DNA of 64,000 bases from Asticcacaulis benevestitus DSM 16100 = ATCC BAA-896 (GCF_000376105.1 NZ_AQWM01000005.1:144466-208465), one strand, 5' to 3'. Shown: positions 45,510-54,901, counted from the first letter of the stretch. A program made the numbers and translations. The notes: a model not told the origin generated them from the sequence alone.

Positions 45510-46115
45510 ATGTTACGACGCTTATTCCTGACGACCCTGCTGGCGCTCAGCTTCACCTGCAACGCCATGGCCGCCGACAAGCAGGTGGCGGTTTTTGCCG
45601 GCGGCTGTTTCTGGAGCACGCAGAAAGCCTTTGACCATGTAGCGGGCGTGACCAATACGCGCGCCGGCTTCATGGGCGGTGCCGTGAAAAATCCGAGCTA
45701 CGAGGAGGTGGTGCGCGGCGGCACCGGCCACGTCGAGGCCGTCGAGGTCACCTATGATCCCGACAAGGTGAGCTATGATCAGTTGCTCGATACCTTCTGG
45801 CATTCGACCGATCCGACGACGCAAAGCCGTGTGATCTGCGATGGCGGCGAGCAATACCGCACCGCGATTTTCACCTTCTCACCGGCGCAGCAAGCGGCGG
45901 CTGTGGCTTCCAAACAGGCCGTCACGCAACAGCTTGGCAAACCGATCCGCACCCTGATCGTCAGGTCCGTCGATACCGGCCTGCCTTTTTATCCGGCGGA
46001 AGACTATCACCAGCATTACTGGCAGACCCACAGCGCACAGTATGACGGCTATTATCGCGGCTGCGGCCGAGGGCCGGCGCTCAAGAAGCTGTGGGGCAAC
46101 AAGGTATCACACTAA
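45510..46115 (+). CDS. msrA: exported methionine-S-sulfoxide reductase
   Basis: This 201-residue protein reduces the S form of methionine sulfoxide. The signal peptide is MLRRLFLTTLLALSFTCNAMA-A and the active site is VFAGGCFWSTQKAFDHVAGV, where the GCFW Cys is catalytic. Substrate-pocket and resolving parts are EVTYDPDKVSYDQLLDTFWH, FYPAEDYHQHYWQ and a late Cys (YYRGCGRGPALKKL). An AAGGAG site precedes the ATG. Together with MsrB it gives a periplasmic repair pair for oxidised proteins. Confidence 0.92.
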   Translation: MLRRLFLTTLLALSFTCNAMAADKQVAVFAGGCFWSTQKAFDHVAGVTNTRAGFMGGAVKNPSYEEVVRGGTGHVEAVEVTYDPDKVSYDQLLDTFWHSTDPTTQSRVICDGGEQYRTAIFTFSPAQQAAAVASKQAVTQQLGKPIRTLIVRSVDTGLPFYPAEDYHQHYWQTHSAQYDGYYRGCGRGPALKKLWGNKVSH

Positions 46116-46119
46116 TTAG

Positions 46120-46154
46120 AAAAAGCTCCTCGGCGAAGACCGGGGAGCTTTTTA
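46120..46154. terminator. terminator after msrA
   Basis: AAAAAGCTCC and GGAGCTTTTT pair around TCGGCGAAGACCGG; it also abuts the stop of the convergent beta-galactosidase gene. Confidence 0.85.
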
Positions 46155-48644
46155 TTAGGCTGACTTCAGTATCACCTTGCCGGAGGTCAAGCCATCCGCG
46201 CTGGCCGTGACGGTAATGCCACCGACGCCGGTCACCTGCACGATGCCGCTGCACAGGCCGTTGAAAGCCTTGCGCTGTGACTCCTTGTCAGCCTCGTGGC
46301 TGTTCGGATTGCCATTGCCGACGCCGATCACCGCAGCCGGTCCCGATACGGTAAAGGTGATCAGATTATCCGCCTTCGGCACCGGACGCCCCTTGGCGTC
46401 AAACACCTCGGCCTTAAGCACCGCGCAGTCCATGCTGTCATTTATGAGCGATGTGCGGTCGGTCCTCAGCACGATCTTCGCGGGCGCGCCGGCCGTTTCG
46501 CGCTTATCCTTCAGAATGACCTTGCCGGCCTTATAGGCGAAGGCCTCGATCTTGCCCGGCTGATACGGCACGGTCCATTCGACGTGAAAACCCTTTACGA
46601 CAGTTTTGCGACCCGCCGATTTGCCGTTGACGAACAGTTCGACCTCATCGGCATTCGAATGCGCCCACACGGAGATGTCCTGCCCCTCCTTGCCCTCCCA
46701 GTTCCAGTGCGGGAAGAGGTGCAGCAAAGGCTCAGGCCGCCACCAGGCGCGGTAGTACCAGTAATTATCCTTTGGGAAGCCGCAGGTGTCGAGGGCGCCG
46801 AATTGCGACGAGATGCTCGGCCATGAGCTATAGGGCGTCGGCTCGCCGCGATAATCGAAGCCGGTCCAGATAAAGCCGCCGGCGATGAAGGGCTGACGCT
46901 CGAAATGCGGCCACCAGCCTTCGGCGGTCGTGGCCCACCACGGCGCGGTCGTATCATAGGCCGGCACGATATGGGCGGCGTCATCCTTGATATATTCGCC
47001 GCGTGTCGAAACGGTTGAGGCCGTTTCGGTGCCGATGATCGGCATGTTCGGGAACTTTTCATGGAAGCCGTCAATGACCTGATCACGGTAATTGAAACCG
47101 ATAACGTCGATCACCTCAGTGATGCCCTCGCCATAGCCATTATCCATGGCGGCGGTGATCAGACGGGTCGGGTCAAGATCATTGCACAGGCGCTTCATGG
47201 TGCGGGCGATATGCGCGCCGCGCTCGGTTCCCTGCTGAGGCTCCTCATTGCCAATCGACCACAGGATGACAGACGGGTGGTTGCGGTCGCGTCTGATCAG
47301 GGTTTCCAGTTGCGCCAGGCCTTCCGGCGACGAGGTCATCAGGCGCGTTTCGTCGATGACCAGGATGCCCATCTCGTCGCACAGGTCGAGCAGTTCGGGC
47401 GTCGGCGGGTTGTGCGAGGCGCGATAGGCGTTGCAGCCCATGTCCTTCAGTTGCTGCAACCGCCAGCGTTGCAATGCGTCGGGGATGGCGGCGCCGACGC
47501 CAGCATGATCCTGGTGATTGCAGGTGCCCTTGAGTTTGACGGATTTACCATTGAGGAAGAAGCCGGTCTGGGCATCGAACTTGATATCGCGGAAGCCGAA
47601 GGGGGTTTCTAGGTAGTCTAATTTTAAATTCCCTTGGACAATTTCAATACCCAAAGCATGCAGAAATGGGTCTTCAAGCGACCACAAGTGAGGCGTCCGG
47701 ATTTTAAAAGTCTTGGTAACTTCAGTTTTCGCCCAAGCTTCAATCGTTACATCTGATGAATAGGTGAGGTGCTGCGGCAAGTAATTGCCGCTTTCTGAGT
47801 GGTCATCAACACCATAAATCAACATGACATTCTTCTGGCTATCAGAATCATTTCTGACCGTCGTCGTCACCTCGACCGTACCGTCCGTCTTCGCCCGCAC
47901 ACAGACGCCGTATTGCGGGATATACACCGGATCGGTCTTGACCAGCCAGACATGGCGATAGATGCCGGCGCCTTCATAAAACCAGCCTTCCCCAAGTGAG
48001 GCATCGACACGCACCAGCACCGTATTGGGCTTGTCATCGGTGTTGAGGAAGTCATTCAGTTCGACACGGAAGGGCGTATAGCCGCTCTCATTGGTGCGGA
48101 CGATATAGCCGTTGACGATGACCATGGCGTCACGGAAAACGCCGTCGAATTCCAGTGATATCCGCTTGCCCTTATCGGCAGCATCGAGCGTAAATGTCTT
48201 CCGATACCAGCCGACGCTGGTTTCCGGATAGTCGCGGCCCAGCGGCTTGTAACCGTGATTGGCGGCCGGATCCCAGACCGAACCGTGATCGTCCGGCTTG
48301 AGCGGTGTTTTCGGTTCCCTATGCACGAAGGGGAGCTCCACCGCCCAGTCGTGCGGCAGGGTGACCGGCCGCCATTGTGAGTCGTCGTAGTCCGGCTTGG
48401 TGACAGGCGTAGCGTCGGGTCCCTGCTTGGCATAGGTGCGCTGATCGCTGCCAAAACCGAAATCCTTCTCGGCATCGTTGAGGTGGCCAAAGGCGAAGCG
48501 CCAGCCGGTGTCGAAACGTAGGCGCTGACGTGGAGACTTGACCTCTCCCGTCACAACCGTTTGCGCCTGTCCTGCGCCAGCCTGTACGGCAGCGAAGGTG
48601 GCGGCAGCGCTGGCCAGAAGATGGCGGCGGTTCAGCTCCAGCAT
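46155..48644 (-). CDS. Tat-exported GH2 beta-galactosidase
   Basis: This 829-residue GH2 enzyme has a twin-arginine signal (MLELNRRHLLASAAATFAAV). GH2 sugar-binding and Ig-like domains (RLRFDTGWRFAFGHLNDAEK, GYTPFRVELNDFLNTDDKPN) precede the TIM barrel. The acid/base Glu is in ILWSIGNEEPQQG and the nucleophile Glu in MPIIGTETASTVSTRG. The C-terminal domains include DISVWAHSNADEVELFVNGK. It ends the galactan locus after the TonB receptor, so galactose release from galactan oligomers is likely. A low-GC patch (47600-47860) lies inside the gene. Confidence 0.88.
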   Translation of the reverse strand: MLELNRRHLLASAAATFAAVQAGAGQAQTVVTGEVKSPRQRLRFDTGWRFAFGHLNDAEKDFGFGSDQRTYAKQGPDATPVTKPDYDDSQWRPVTLPHDWAVELPFVHREPKTPLKPDDHGSVWDPAANHGYKPLGRDYPETSVGWYRKTFTLDAADKGKRISLEFDGVFRDAMVIVNGYIVRTNESGYTPFRVELNDFLNTDDKPNTVLVRVDASLGEGWFYEGAGIYRHVWLVKTDPVYIPQYGVCVRAKTDGTVEVTTTVRNDSDSQKNVMLIYGVDDHSESGNYLPQHLTYSSDVTIEAWAKTEVTKTFKIRTPHLWSLEDPFLHALGIEIVQGNLKLDYLETPFGFRDIKFDAQTGFFLNGKSVKLKGTCNHQDHAGVGAAIPDALQRWRLQQLKDMGCNAYRASHNPPTPELLDLCDEMGILVIDETRLMTSSPEGLAQLETLIRRDRNHPSVILWSIGNEEPQQGTERGAHIARTMKRLCNDLDPTRLITAAMDNGYGEGITEVIDVIGFNYRDQVIDGFHEKFPNMPIIGTETASTVSTRGEYIKDDAAHIVPAYDTTAPWWATTAEGWWPHFERQPFIAGGFIWTGFDYRGEPTPYSSWPSISSQFGALDTCGFPKDNYWYYRAWWRPEPLLHLFPHWNWEGKEGQDISVWAHSNADEVELFVNGKSAGRKTVVKGFHVEWTVPYQPGKIEAFAYKAGKVILKDKRETAGAPAKIVLRTDRTSLINDSMDCAVLKAEVFDAKGRPVPKADNLITFTVSGPAAVIGVGNGNPNSHEADKESQRKAFNGLCSGIVQVTGVGGITVTASADGLTSGKVILKSA
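47600..47860. other. locally AT-rich patch within the GH2 gene
   Basis: Counting bases, 47701-47760 has 21 of 60 G+C and 47581-47640 has 25 of 60, below flanking gene sequence such as 32 of 60 at 47521-47580. The frame stays open and codes for the linker between Ig-like and barrel parts. Recombination from a different donor is a possible cause. Confidence 0.5.
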
Positions 48645-48738
48645 ATCGGCGTTTCCTTTTTTGAGCTTTAACAACAATGATGACCGGATCTCGATAAGGT
48701 CAAGACCCGGCCATTGGATAGTTTGTTAAGTAAGAAAC

Positions 48739-48774
48739 CCCACCACCACGCTCGAAGACGGGCGCGGTGGTGGG
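48739..48774 (-). terminator. REP-like hairpin/terminator after TonB receptor
   Basis: CCCACCACC and GGTGGTGGG arms extend inward with CGCTCG/GGGCGC; on the minus strand it is followed by GTTTCTT. The same GGTGGTGGGGTTTCTT ending recurs at 61971-61985. Confidence 0.6.
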
Positions 48775-48782
48775 TATCTTCT

Positions 48783-51668
48783 TTAATACTTGAACGTCAG
48801 GTCGAGCAGGTAGCGCTTGCCGTAAAGGTCATAGCGGCCCAGACGGTCCTCGACATTGTCGTTATAGGTACGCAGCGGCGTATCGAGCAGGTTGTTGGCC
48901 TGGAAACGCACCTGGATCACCGGGTTGATCTGGTAGCTGACGCTGAAATCCATGGTGGTTTCGGGGCGCACGCGGATGAGTTGCGCATCGTTCCAGCCAT
49001 AGATGGCGGTGTAGGTCGAGTGATACTTGGTGCCGAGGCGGGCATCGATGCCGTGATCGGAATACCAGAAATCGACCGCCGCGGTATCACGCGCCAAGCC
49101 GTTCATCGGCAGGTCGTTCGACATTTCTTTCAAATCGGAATCGACATAGGCATAGTTGGAATAGATGCCGAAGTGATCGAGACCGATAAAGCCGAACGAG
49201 CTCTGGAAGGTCAGTTCCACGCCGTCTATGCTGCCGCCCTTATCGGCATTCACCGGCGACACCAGGGTATACGGATTGCCGTTGATCGTTTCCTGACGCG
49301 TGGCGTAGCCGATGAAGTTACTGACCTCCTTGTGGTAGGCGCTGATAGCGAACAGGGCGTCCTTATTGAAGTAGTTCTCGTAAGAGATATCGATCTGATT
49401 GGCTTCAAACGGCTTCAGATACGGATTGCCCGCCGAACCGGTATAGGGCGCGGTCGAAGACAGGCTGCGCGTGATGATCATGTCATTGAGCGGCGGACGC
49501 GAGATCACCTTGGCGGCCGAGACTTTCAGGAACTGGCCGTTGCCGAAATCGAAGCGCGCGGTGGCCGAGGGCAACACCTTGGAATAGCTGGTGCCGCCGG
49601 TAACCGGCGTGGTCACCATGGCCTGCACCCAATTGCCCGGCGTGGCCTCATACCAGTTGCCGGCGATGGTGGAAGATCCGGCGGAATCGGTTTCGACGTC
49701 GATGACGCGAAGGCCGATATTGCCGTCCACCGCGATGCCGGCGATGGTGGTGGCGTAGGTGCCCTCGATATAGGCTTCCTTGACCTTTTCCTCGACCGTA
49801 TCGGTGATCGGGGTCGTCTTCGGATCAATATCAAACGTCGTGCCGTAGAGGTGCGTGGCCAGGGCGCCGAAATCACCGGTCAGGACGGTCGGGATGTTGA
49901 AGTTCTTGAACTGATAGGATGTCAGCAGATAATCCGGCAGGGCGCCGATGATCGGCGTCACCTTGCCGTCAAGCTGGCCCAGCGCCTTGGTGCGATCCGA
50001 AACGCGCGCACCAAACAGCAGGCCGGTGAAGAGGCCGCTTTCGAAATGGCGTTCGGCGTCCAGATGCAGGCTCTTCAGTTCGTCGGTGACGGCGCCGAGC
50101 GTGGTCTGGCCGGTTTGCGCCGTCTGTGTGTTGCTTTCCGGCGACGAAGAAACGGTGATGACCGGCTTGCCGCGGAAATCATAGGTCATCAGGCTCGGCC
50201 AGTAGGCGAACTCATTCGCGGCCCACAGGTTATAGCGCTGCGCCTTGGAATAGGAAGCATCGGCTGAGAGCGTCCAGTGCTCCAGCGACCACTTGGCGTT
50301 CAGGCCCTGCACGATGAGGCTCTTGTCCTCGGTGTAGCGCGCCACGACGGATTTATCACCGGCCCAGGCGACCGAGGCCGAGACCACATCACCGTTGTCG
50401 TTGATGACCGGCGCATGGCCGGAAGCCGTCGCGCCATCGACGTAGTTTGACAGGTTGCCGCCGTCCCAGTTGCCCCAGGCACCATCGCCATACCAGGCCT
50501 GATCCTGCAATTCGTTGATCTTGATATCGGAGTAGAGCAGGTCATAGCTGAGCAGGAAATTATCAGCCGGCTTGAACTGCAGGCCAAGCGAGGCGCCGAT
50601 ACGCGATTCCTTCAGGCGCTTGGCCTCGGCCTGCGCGCCCCACGGCGTGTTGTACTTGGTGGCGTCACCAGCAATGACCGCGCCAGTGTTGGCGCCGGCA
50701 TTGTAGCCCCAGCCCTGCACCGACTCGTAGCCATTTTTCTGGACCTGCGAGGTCAGGCCGAGCACGGCGGCGAAGCGGTCGGAAAAGCGGTGCACGAACG
50801 AGGCAGAGGCGCGATAGCCCTGACCATCATAGTTGGGAAATTCCGAACCGCCGTCATAATACACCGGGCCGGCGCGCAGCACGACACCGGGGCCCTTGTA
50901 ATCGAGGGGGCGGATGGTTTGCAGATCGACCGTGCCGGAAATGCCGCCGGAGATCAGCCTGGCTTCCGACGACTTGTAGACCGAAGCGCCGGAGACGACT
51001 TCGGAGGGATAGACTTCCCAGCGCACATTACGGTCGGGTTCGGACGACGCCACTTCGCGGCCATTGACCGTGCCCAGAACCATGCGCGCGCCCAGACCAC
51101 GGATCGAGGCCTGGCTGTCATTGCCGCGATCACGCGACGCCATGACACCCGGCAGGCGGTTGAGAGTTTCGGCGATGGTGACATCCGGTAAAGCGCCGAT
51201 GTCCTTCGAGGACACAGCTTCGACGATGCCGGTGTTGCGGCGCTTGACGTCGAGCGCATCGCGCATCGACTTGCGCATCCCCACAACGACAACTTCCTGC
51301 GGATCGGCTTCGGGCGCTCCGGCCATGGCGTCGGACGCGCTCGCATTGGCAGCACTGGCGCGCACGATCACAGCGGAGGTGCCGTCATTGGTCTTGATGG
51401 TGAGGCCGGTATTGGCCACCAGTTGTTTGAGGGCTGCATCGCTCGTCAGACTGCCGGAAACAGCATTGGTGCGCACGCCCTGCAGATCCTGCGCAGTGGC
51501 CAGCACCTGCAAACCCGATTGTTTGACAAAGGCCGGGATAGCGGTCGCGGCGTCCTGCGCCGGGATATTATAGACTTGCGTTTGGGCCGCAGCGGGCTGA
51601 GCGATCATGACGACCGCCGCGACCGAGCCCATAAGGGCGGCACGAAGTCCGTTATTCCAATGTGACAT
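48783..51668 (-). CDS. STN-domain TonB-dependent receptor (FecA-type), probable galactan uptake
   Basis: This 961-residue outer-membrane receptor has a signal peptide (LMGSVAAVVMIAQPAAA-Q) and an STN domain (about 30-105: VYNIPAQDAATAIPAFVKQS, LVANTGLTIKTNDGTSAVIV), used to signal to a FecR protein. A plug domain follows (IVEAVSSKDIGALPDVTIAE, SRDRGNDSQASIRGLGARMV) and a 22-strand-type barrel with the conserved RYDLYGKRYLLDLTFKY end. It sits downstream of sigma and FecR genes and before beta-galactosidase. Its substrate, a galactan oligomer, is inferred from GH53 nearby. Confidence 0.9.
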   Translation of the reverse strand: MSHWNNGLRAALMGSVAAVVMIAQPAAAQTQVYNIPAQDAATAIPAFVKQSGLQVLATAQDLQGVRTNAVSGSLTSDAALKQLVANTGLTIKTNDGTSAVIVRASAANASASDAMAGAPEADPQEVVVVGMRKSMRDALDVKRRNTGIVEAVSSKDIGALPDVTIAETLNRLPGVMASRDRGNDSQASIRGLGARMVLGTVNGREVASSEPDRNVRWEVYPSEVVSGASVYKSSEARLISGGISGTVDLQTIRPLDYKGPGVVLRAGPVYYDGGSEFPNYDGQGYRASASFVHRFSDRFAAVLGLTSQVQKNGYESVQGWGYNAGANTGAVIAGDATKYNTPWGAQAEAKRLKESRIGASLGLQFKPADNFLLSYDLLYSDIKINELQDQAWYGDGAWGNWDGGNLSNYVDGATASGHAPVINDNGDVVSASVAWAGDKSVVARYTEDKSLIVQGLNAKWSLEHWTLSADASYSKAQRYNLWAANEFAYWPSLMTYDFRGKPVITVSSSPESNTQTAQTGQTTLGAVTDELKSLHLDAERHFESGLFTGLLFGARVSDRTKALGQLDGKVTPIIGALPDYLLTSYQFKNFNIPTVLTGDFGALATHLYGTTFDIDPKTTPITDTVEEKVKEAYIEGTYATTIAGIAVDGNIGLRVIDVETDSAGSSTIAGNWYEATPGNWVQAMVTTPVTGGTSYSKVLPSATARFDFGNGQFLKVSAAKVISRPPLNDMIITRSLSSTAPYTGSAGNPYLKPFEANQIDISYENYFNKDALFAISAYHKEVSNFIGYATRQETINGNPYTLVSPVNADKGGSIDGVELTFQSSFGFIGLDHFGIYSNYAYVDSDLKEMSNDLPMNGLARDTAAVDFWYSDHGIDARLGTKYHSTYTAIYGWNDAQLIRVRPETTMDFSVSYQINPVIQVRFQANNLLDTPLRTYNDNVEDRLGRYDLYGKRYLLDLTFKY

Positions 51669-51707
51669 GTGATGTTCCCTGAATCTTATATGTATCGCAT
51701 CTTGGTG

Positions 51708-51727
51708 GTGAGGCGCTTTGCGCGCCT
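51708..51727 (-). other. stem-loop in TonB receptor leader
   Basis: AGGCGC-TTTGC-GCGCCT forms a six-pair hairpin 40 bases upstream of the receptor start. It may influence translation or stability; no downstream T-run. Confidence 0.35.
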
Positions 51728-51781
51728 TCTGATAACAAGATGTGCGGCCCGTATTTTTCCGCCGCAATTATAGTATAAATT

Positions 51782-52753
51782 TTACAGGGCGGTCGCGTTT
51801 GTGCCAATTATGATACGGTCGTCCTGGATGGAGACCGGCACATTGAGCGCCGCATGGACGGCGCGGGCAAAGGTTTCCGGCTGATCAACCTGAAAACCAC
51901 CCACCAGTTGCGAGGCGCCGAGCGCCGGATCGGCCAGCACGATCTGGCGGGCATTGTAGCGGTTGAACTCCGCCACGGCATCGCTCAGGGGTTCGGAATT
52001 GAGAATGATTTCGCGCTCACGCCAGGCCAGCCGGCGCTCGACCTCATCGGGACGGAAATTGACGGCGACGACCTCCGGCTTTTCGGTCACAAAGGCCTCG
52101 TGGCCGGCGGTCAGGCTGACGCGGCCGTCCTTGTCGTTGACATTCCAGGCCTCGACCGTGCCCTCGGTCACCAGCACATCGACACCCTCCTTGCGGCGGC
52201 GAACGCTGAACGCCGTGCCGACGGCGCGCACGCGGATATCGCCGGCCGACACCACGAACGGCACGTCCGGATTCTTCGCCACCTGAAACCACGCCTCGCC
52301 CTTGACCAGCGCGACATGACGCAGGCGCTCGCTCATATCGACGTCGATCTGGCTGTCGGTATTGACGGCGGCGATCGAGCGGTCCTTGAGCGGCACCTTG
52401 CGTAGTTCGCCAAGCCCGGTGGCGAAACTCAGACGATGGCTCAGCACATAACCGACACCGCCCGCGCCGGCCACCGAGGCCGCCATGGCGCCGCCCAGCA
52501 CATAACGCCGATTGACCGCCGCACGATGCGCCTTCACCTTCTCTTCAAGCGCCCGGCGCGAATGTAGCGTATCGCCATGCGTCATCACCTGCGCGCGATC
52601 GAGCATCATCCAGGCCGCCTCAGCCCGCAGGTAAGCCCCCTGATGGCGCGGATCGGCGTCATGCCAGGCCTCGAACTCGGCCCGCACCCTGTCGTCACAA
52701 TCACCATTCAGACGCGCCACCCATTGTGCCGCCTCATCATTAATCGGCAGCAT
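51782..52753 (-). CDS. FecR-family anti-sigma/sigma-regulator protein
   Basis: This 323-residue inner-membrane protein has a cytosolic DUF4880 part (INDEAAQWVARLNGDCDDRV, AWHDADPRHQGAYLRAEAAW), one transmembrane helix (about 85-105, RYVLGGAMAASVAGAGGVGY), and a periplasmic FecR domain (TGLGELRKVPLKDRSIAAVN, GEAWFQVAKNPDVPFVVSAG). A C-terminal STN-like domain follows (VAEFNRYNARQIVLADPAL). It controls the adjacent sigma factor on signals from the STN receptor. Its start overlaps the sigma stop by 14 bases. The longer frame is rejected because INDEAA begins the family start. Confidence 0.9.
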   Translation of the reverse strand: MLPINDEAAQWVARLNGDCDDRVRAEFEAWHDADPRHQGAYLRAEAAWMMLDRAQVMTHGDTLHSRRALEEKVKAHRAAVNRRYVLGGAMAASVAGAGGVGYVLSHRLSFATGLGELRKVPLKDRSIAAVNTDSQIDVDMSERLRHVALVKGEAWFQVAKNPDVPFVVSAGDIRVRAVGTAFSVRRRKEGVDVLVTEGTVEAWNVNDKDGRVSLTAGHEAFVTEKPEVVAVNFRPDEVERRLAWREREIILNSEPLSDAVAEFNRYNARQIVLADPALGASQLVGGFQVDQPETFARAVHAALNVPVSIQDDRIIIGTNATAL

Positions 52754-53336
52754 AAAGCACTCCGAACTCGGGCGGCTTAGGCCGGCGAACCGGCACATCG
52801 GGCACCACCGCCTCAGCCATGTGGCGCAGGATCAGCACAAGCCCCTTGGCGGTTTCCTTCTCAACGATGTTCTCGCTGATGCGCAGCGCTTTCGCCGTTT
52901 CGGCCTGCGACAGGCCATGCACCTTGCGCAGTTCGAACACCTGCCGGCAGCGCTCCGGCAAGTCACCGATCAGGGCCAGCACGCGTGTCAGCTCGGCGCG
53001 CGACGAGGCGGCGCTTTCGGGGCTTGGCCCCAGATCGGCCACCCCCAGTTCATCGAGGTTCTGTACGGTCATGATCGACACGATCTTGCTCTTGCGCACC
53101 TGCTCCAGCAGGACATTGCGCGCCGAACGGAAGAGATAGGCGCGCGGGTCTTCGATATGGTCAACGCGCTCCAGTCGCAGCAACCGGCAATAGACGTCCT
53201 GGACAATATCATCGAGCTCATGCGCTTTCACACCCAGCCTTAACAGCCAATGGCGCAAATCGGACTCATGCGGCAGGATCTGCGTGCCGACAAAAGCCAG
53301 AAGGGCCTTGCGGGCGTCTCCGGTTTTAACGGTCAT
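52740..53336 (-). CDS. ECF sigma factor, FecI-like
   Basis: This 198-residue sigma factor has region 2 (DIVQDVYCRLLRLERVDHIE, AYLFRSARNVLLEQVRKSKI) and region 4 (LPERCRQVFELRKVHGLSQA, AKALRISENIVEKETAKGLV). It directs RNA polymerase to the receptor/beta-galactosidase genes by analogy with Fec systems. It is the first gene of the sigma-FecR-receptor set. The gene before it on the strand is GH53 endogalactanase, which suggests the whole set answers galactan. The 14-base overlap with FecR implies translational coupling. Confidence 0.9.
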   Translation of the reverse strand: MTVKTGDARKALLAFVGTQILPHESDLRHWLLRLGVKAHELDDIVQDVYCRLLRLERVDHIEDPRAYLFRSARNVLLEQVRKSKIVSIMTVQNLDELGVADLGPSPESAASSRAELTRVLALIGDLPERCRQVFELRKVHGLSQAETAKALRISENIVEKETAKGLVLILRHMAEAVVPDVPVRRPKPPEFGVLYAAD

Positions 53337-53495
53337 AGCCTGACCGCCTTATCTGTGATGTTTGGCATCCTGTCGCCGCTCCCCATGTTTGTTCTTATTC
53401 CGGGCGTGCACTTTCCCGCACGCACCGGCTTTTGACGATTTATAACACAGGGAAACACTTCCGCCAGCCAATTGTACTATAATATATGTTTCAAA

Positions 53496-54848
53496 CTAGC
53501 TGTGTGGCGCCTCTAACACAACCGGCCCACCGGTTTTTGGCACCGTCACATCAAAGGCTTCGGCAGCATCGAGCGCCTCTTTCGTGGTCGCCGTACCGAC
53601 AACGACATGACTTTCCGGCCGCAGCCAGGCTTTGTAAACGAAACGATCAGCATACTTGCGCATGGTCACCGCCACGCCGCCGGTGAAATCAGCGGTGAGA
53701 TATTGCGCGGTCTGGCCGTGATCGGCCACGCTGAAGGTCATCTCGACCGGCCAGACATAGCTGGCTTTCGGCCATTCGAGCGCCGGCAGCGCCTGCCCCT
53801 TGAAATCGAAGAAGGCGGCATTTTCCCAGTTCGAGCCCTGCGACCAGCGCGTGCTGCACTTGGTTGAGACCCACGCCGGCTCCCAATAGACGACACCGCT
53901 GCCGCCATTATCGAGCGTCAGTTGCATCAGGTCGTGCATGTAGCTGAGCTGGCCCTGCGGCGTCACCGGATAACCCGGCAGGGCCGAGTCCGAACCGAGC
54001 AGATTGCCGGCCTGATCGCCGAAATCGTCGGTGAAGGGATAGGCGGTTTCGACCACCACAACGTCCTTGCCGAAGGCGGCGCGGCTGCGGCGGATCGTAT
54101 CGGCCAGACCCTCGACACCCAGCTTCGACCACTTGCGATAATAGCTGATGCCGATGATGTCGTAATCGGTGACGCCGGCTGCGGTGGCCGCCGCAAACCA
54201 CGCCTCGACGTTTTCCGGCTGGGCGATATGGATCATGATGTTTGGTTTTATAGAACTGTCAGCAGAAGCATCGCGCACCGCCTTGATACCGGCGTTGAAC
54301 AGCCGGGCATTGCGCGCCCAGTTGATCGGCAGCTTGGCGCCTTCGAGCGAACTGACGATCTCGTGGTTGGTCTCATTCCCCACCTGCACCATATCGGGCA
54401 TCAGGCCTCTGGCTTTCAGCGCGTTCAGGGTATCGAGCGTATAGCGATACAGCGCCGCTACCTGCTGATCCTCGGTCATGCCGGCCCAGGCGGCCGGTGC
54501 AAGCTGCTTGTCGCCGTCGGCCCAGTCGTCGGAATAGTGAAAATCGAGCAAGGTTTTCTGGCCATTGGCTTTCGCGGCCTTAAGCGTGATCTCGACGTCT
54601 TTCAGATCGGAATAGTGCGTCCATTTGGCGTCGTTCCACAGCCGGACGCGGACGAGATTATGCCCTGACTGCGCGAAGATGGCGTAGGCGTCCTGGTGTT
54701 TGCCCTGATAGCTGTAGGTCGCGTCACACGCTTTCATTTCGTTGACATAGGACAGGTCAGCGCCGAACCAGTAGTCGCGCGCCGAAACGGACGTTCCGGC
54801 GGTGAGTATGGCCAGCGCGGGGATAAGACAAAGGAGATGTGGTTTCAT
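53496..54848 (-). CDS. GH53 endo-beta-1,4-galactanase
   Basis: This 450-residue secreted enzyme has a signal peptide (LLCLIPALAILTAGTSVSA-R) and a GH53 TIM barrel. GADLSYVNEMKACDATYSYQ, LVRVRLWNDAKW, LLDFHYSDDWADGDKQLAPA and QVGNETNHEI (acid/base Glu) are visible. The nucleophile Glu is in VVVVETAYPFTDDF, and the late VVYWEPAWVSTKCSTRWSQG is typical. It hydrolyses beta-1,4-galactan side chains of pectin. A C-terminal Ig-like or carbohydrate-binding part follows about residue 370. The long upstream frame is not used; the ATG at the signal peptide is. Confidence 0.92.
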   Translation of the reverse strand: MKPHLLCLIPALAILTAGTSVSARDYWFGADLSYVNEMKACDATYSYQGKHQDAYAIFAQSGHNLVRVRLWNDAKWTHYSDLKDVEITLKAAKANGQKTLLDFHYSDDWADGDKQLAPAAWAGMTEDQQVAALYRYTLDTLNALKARGLMPDMVQVGNETNHEIVSSLEGAKLPINWARNARLFNAGIKAVRDASADSSIKPNIMIHIAQPENVEAWFAAATAAGVTDYDIIGISYYRKWSKLGVEGLADTIRRSRAAFGKDVVVVETAYPFTDDFGDQAGNLLGSDSALPGYPVTPQGQLSYMHDLMQLTLDNGGSGVVYWEPAWVSTKCSTRWSQGSNWENAAFFDFKGQALPALEWPKASYVWPVEMTFSVADHGQTAQYLTADFTGGVAVTMRKYADRFVYKAWLRPESHVVVGTATTKEALDAAEAFDVTVPKTGGPVVLEAPHS

Positions 54849-54901
54849 ATCAGCTAAGATGCATGGGCGGGCTTTTTCCGCCACACACTTTAACCTTAAA
54901 C

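Noticed and set aside
48714..50267. 517-codon open frame opposite the TonB receptor gene
   Set aside because: It runs antisense to a gene with clear family motifs. The composition is Val/Asp/Gly/Arg-rich, as expected of a mirrored high-GC frame, and no ribosome site or family was seen.
53465..53490. TACTATAAT shared between the sigma upstream region and the TonB receptor leader (51766-51780)
   Set aside because: The two copies lie in opposite orientation and the match is only nine AT-rich bases; chance is likely.
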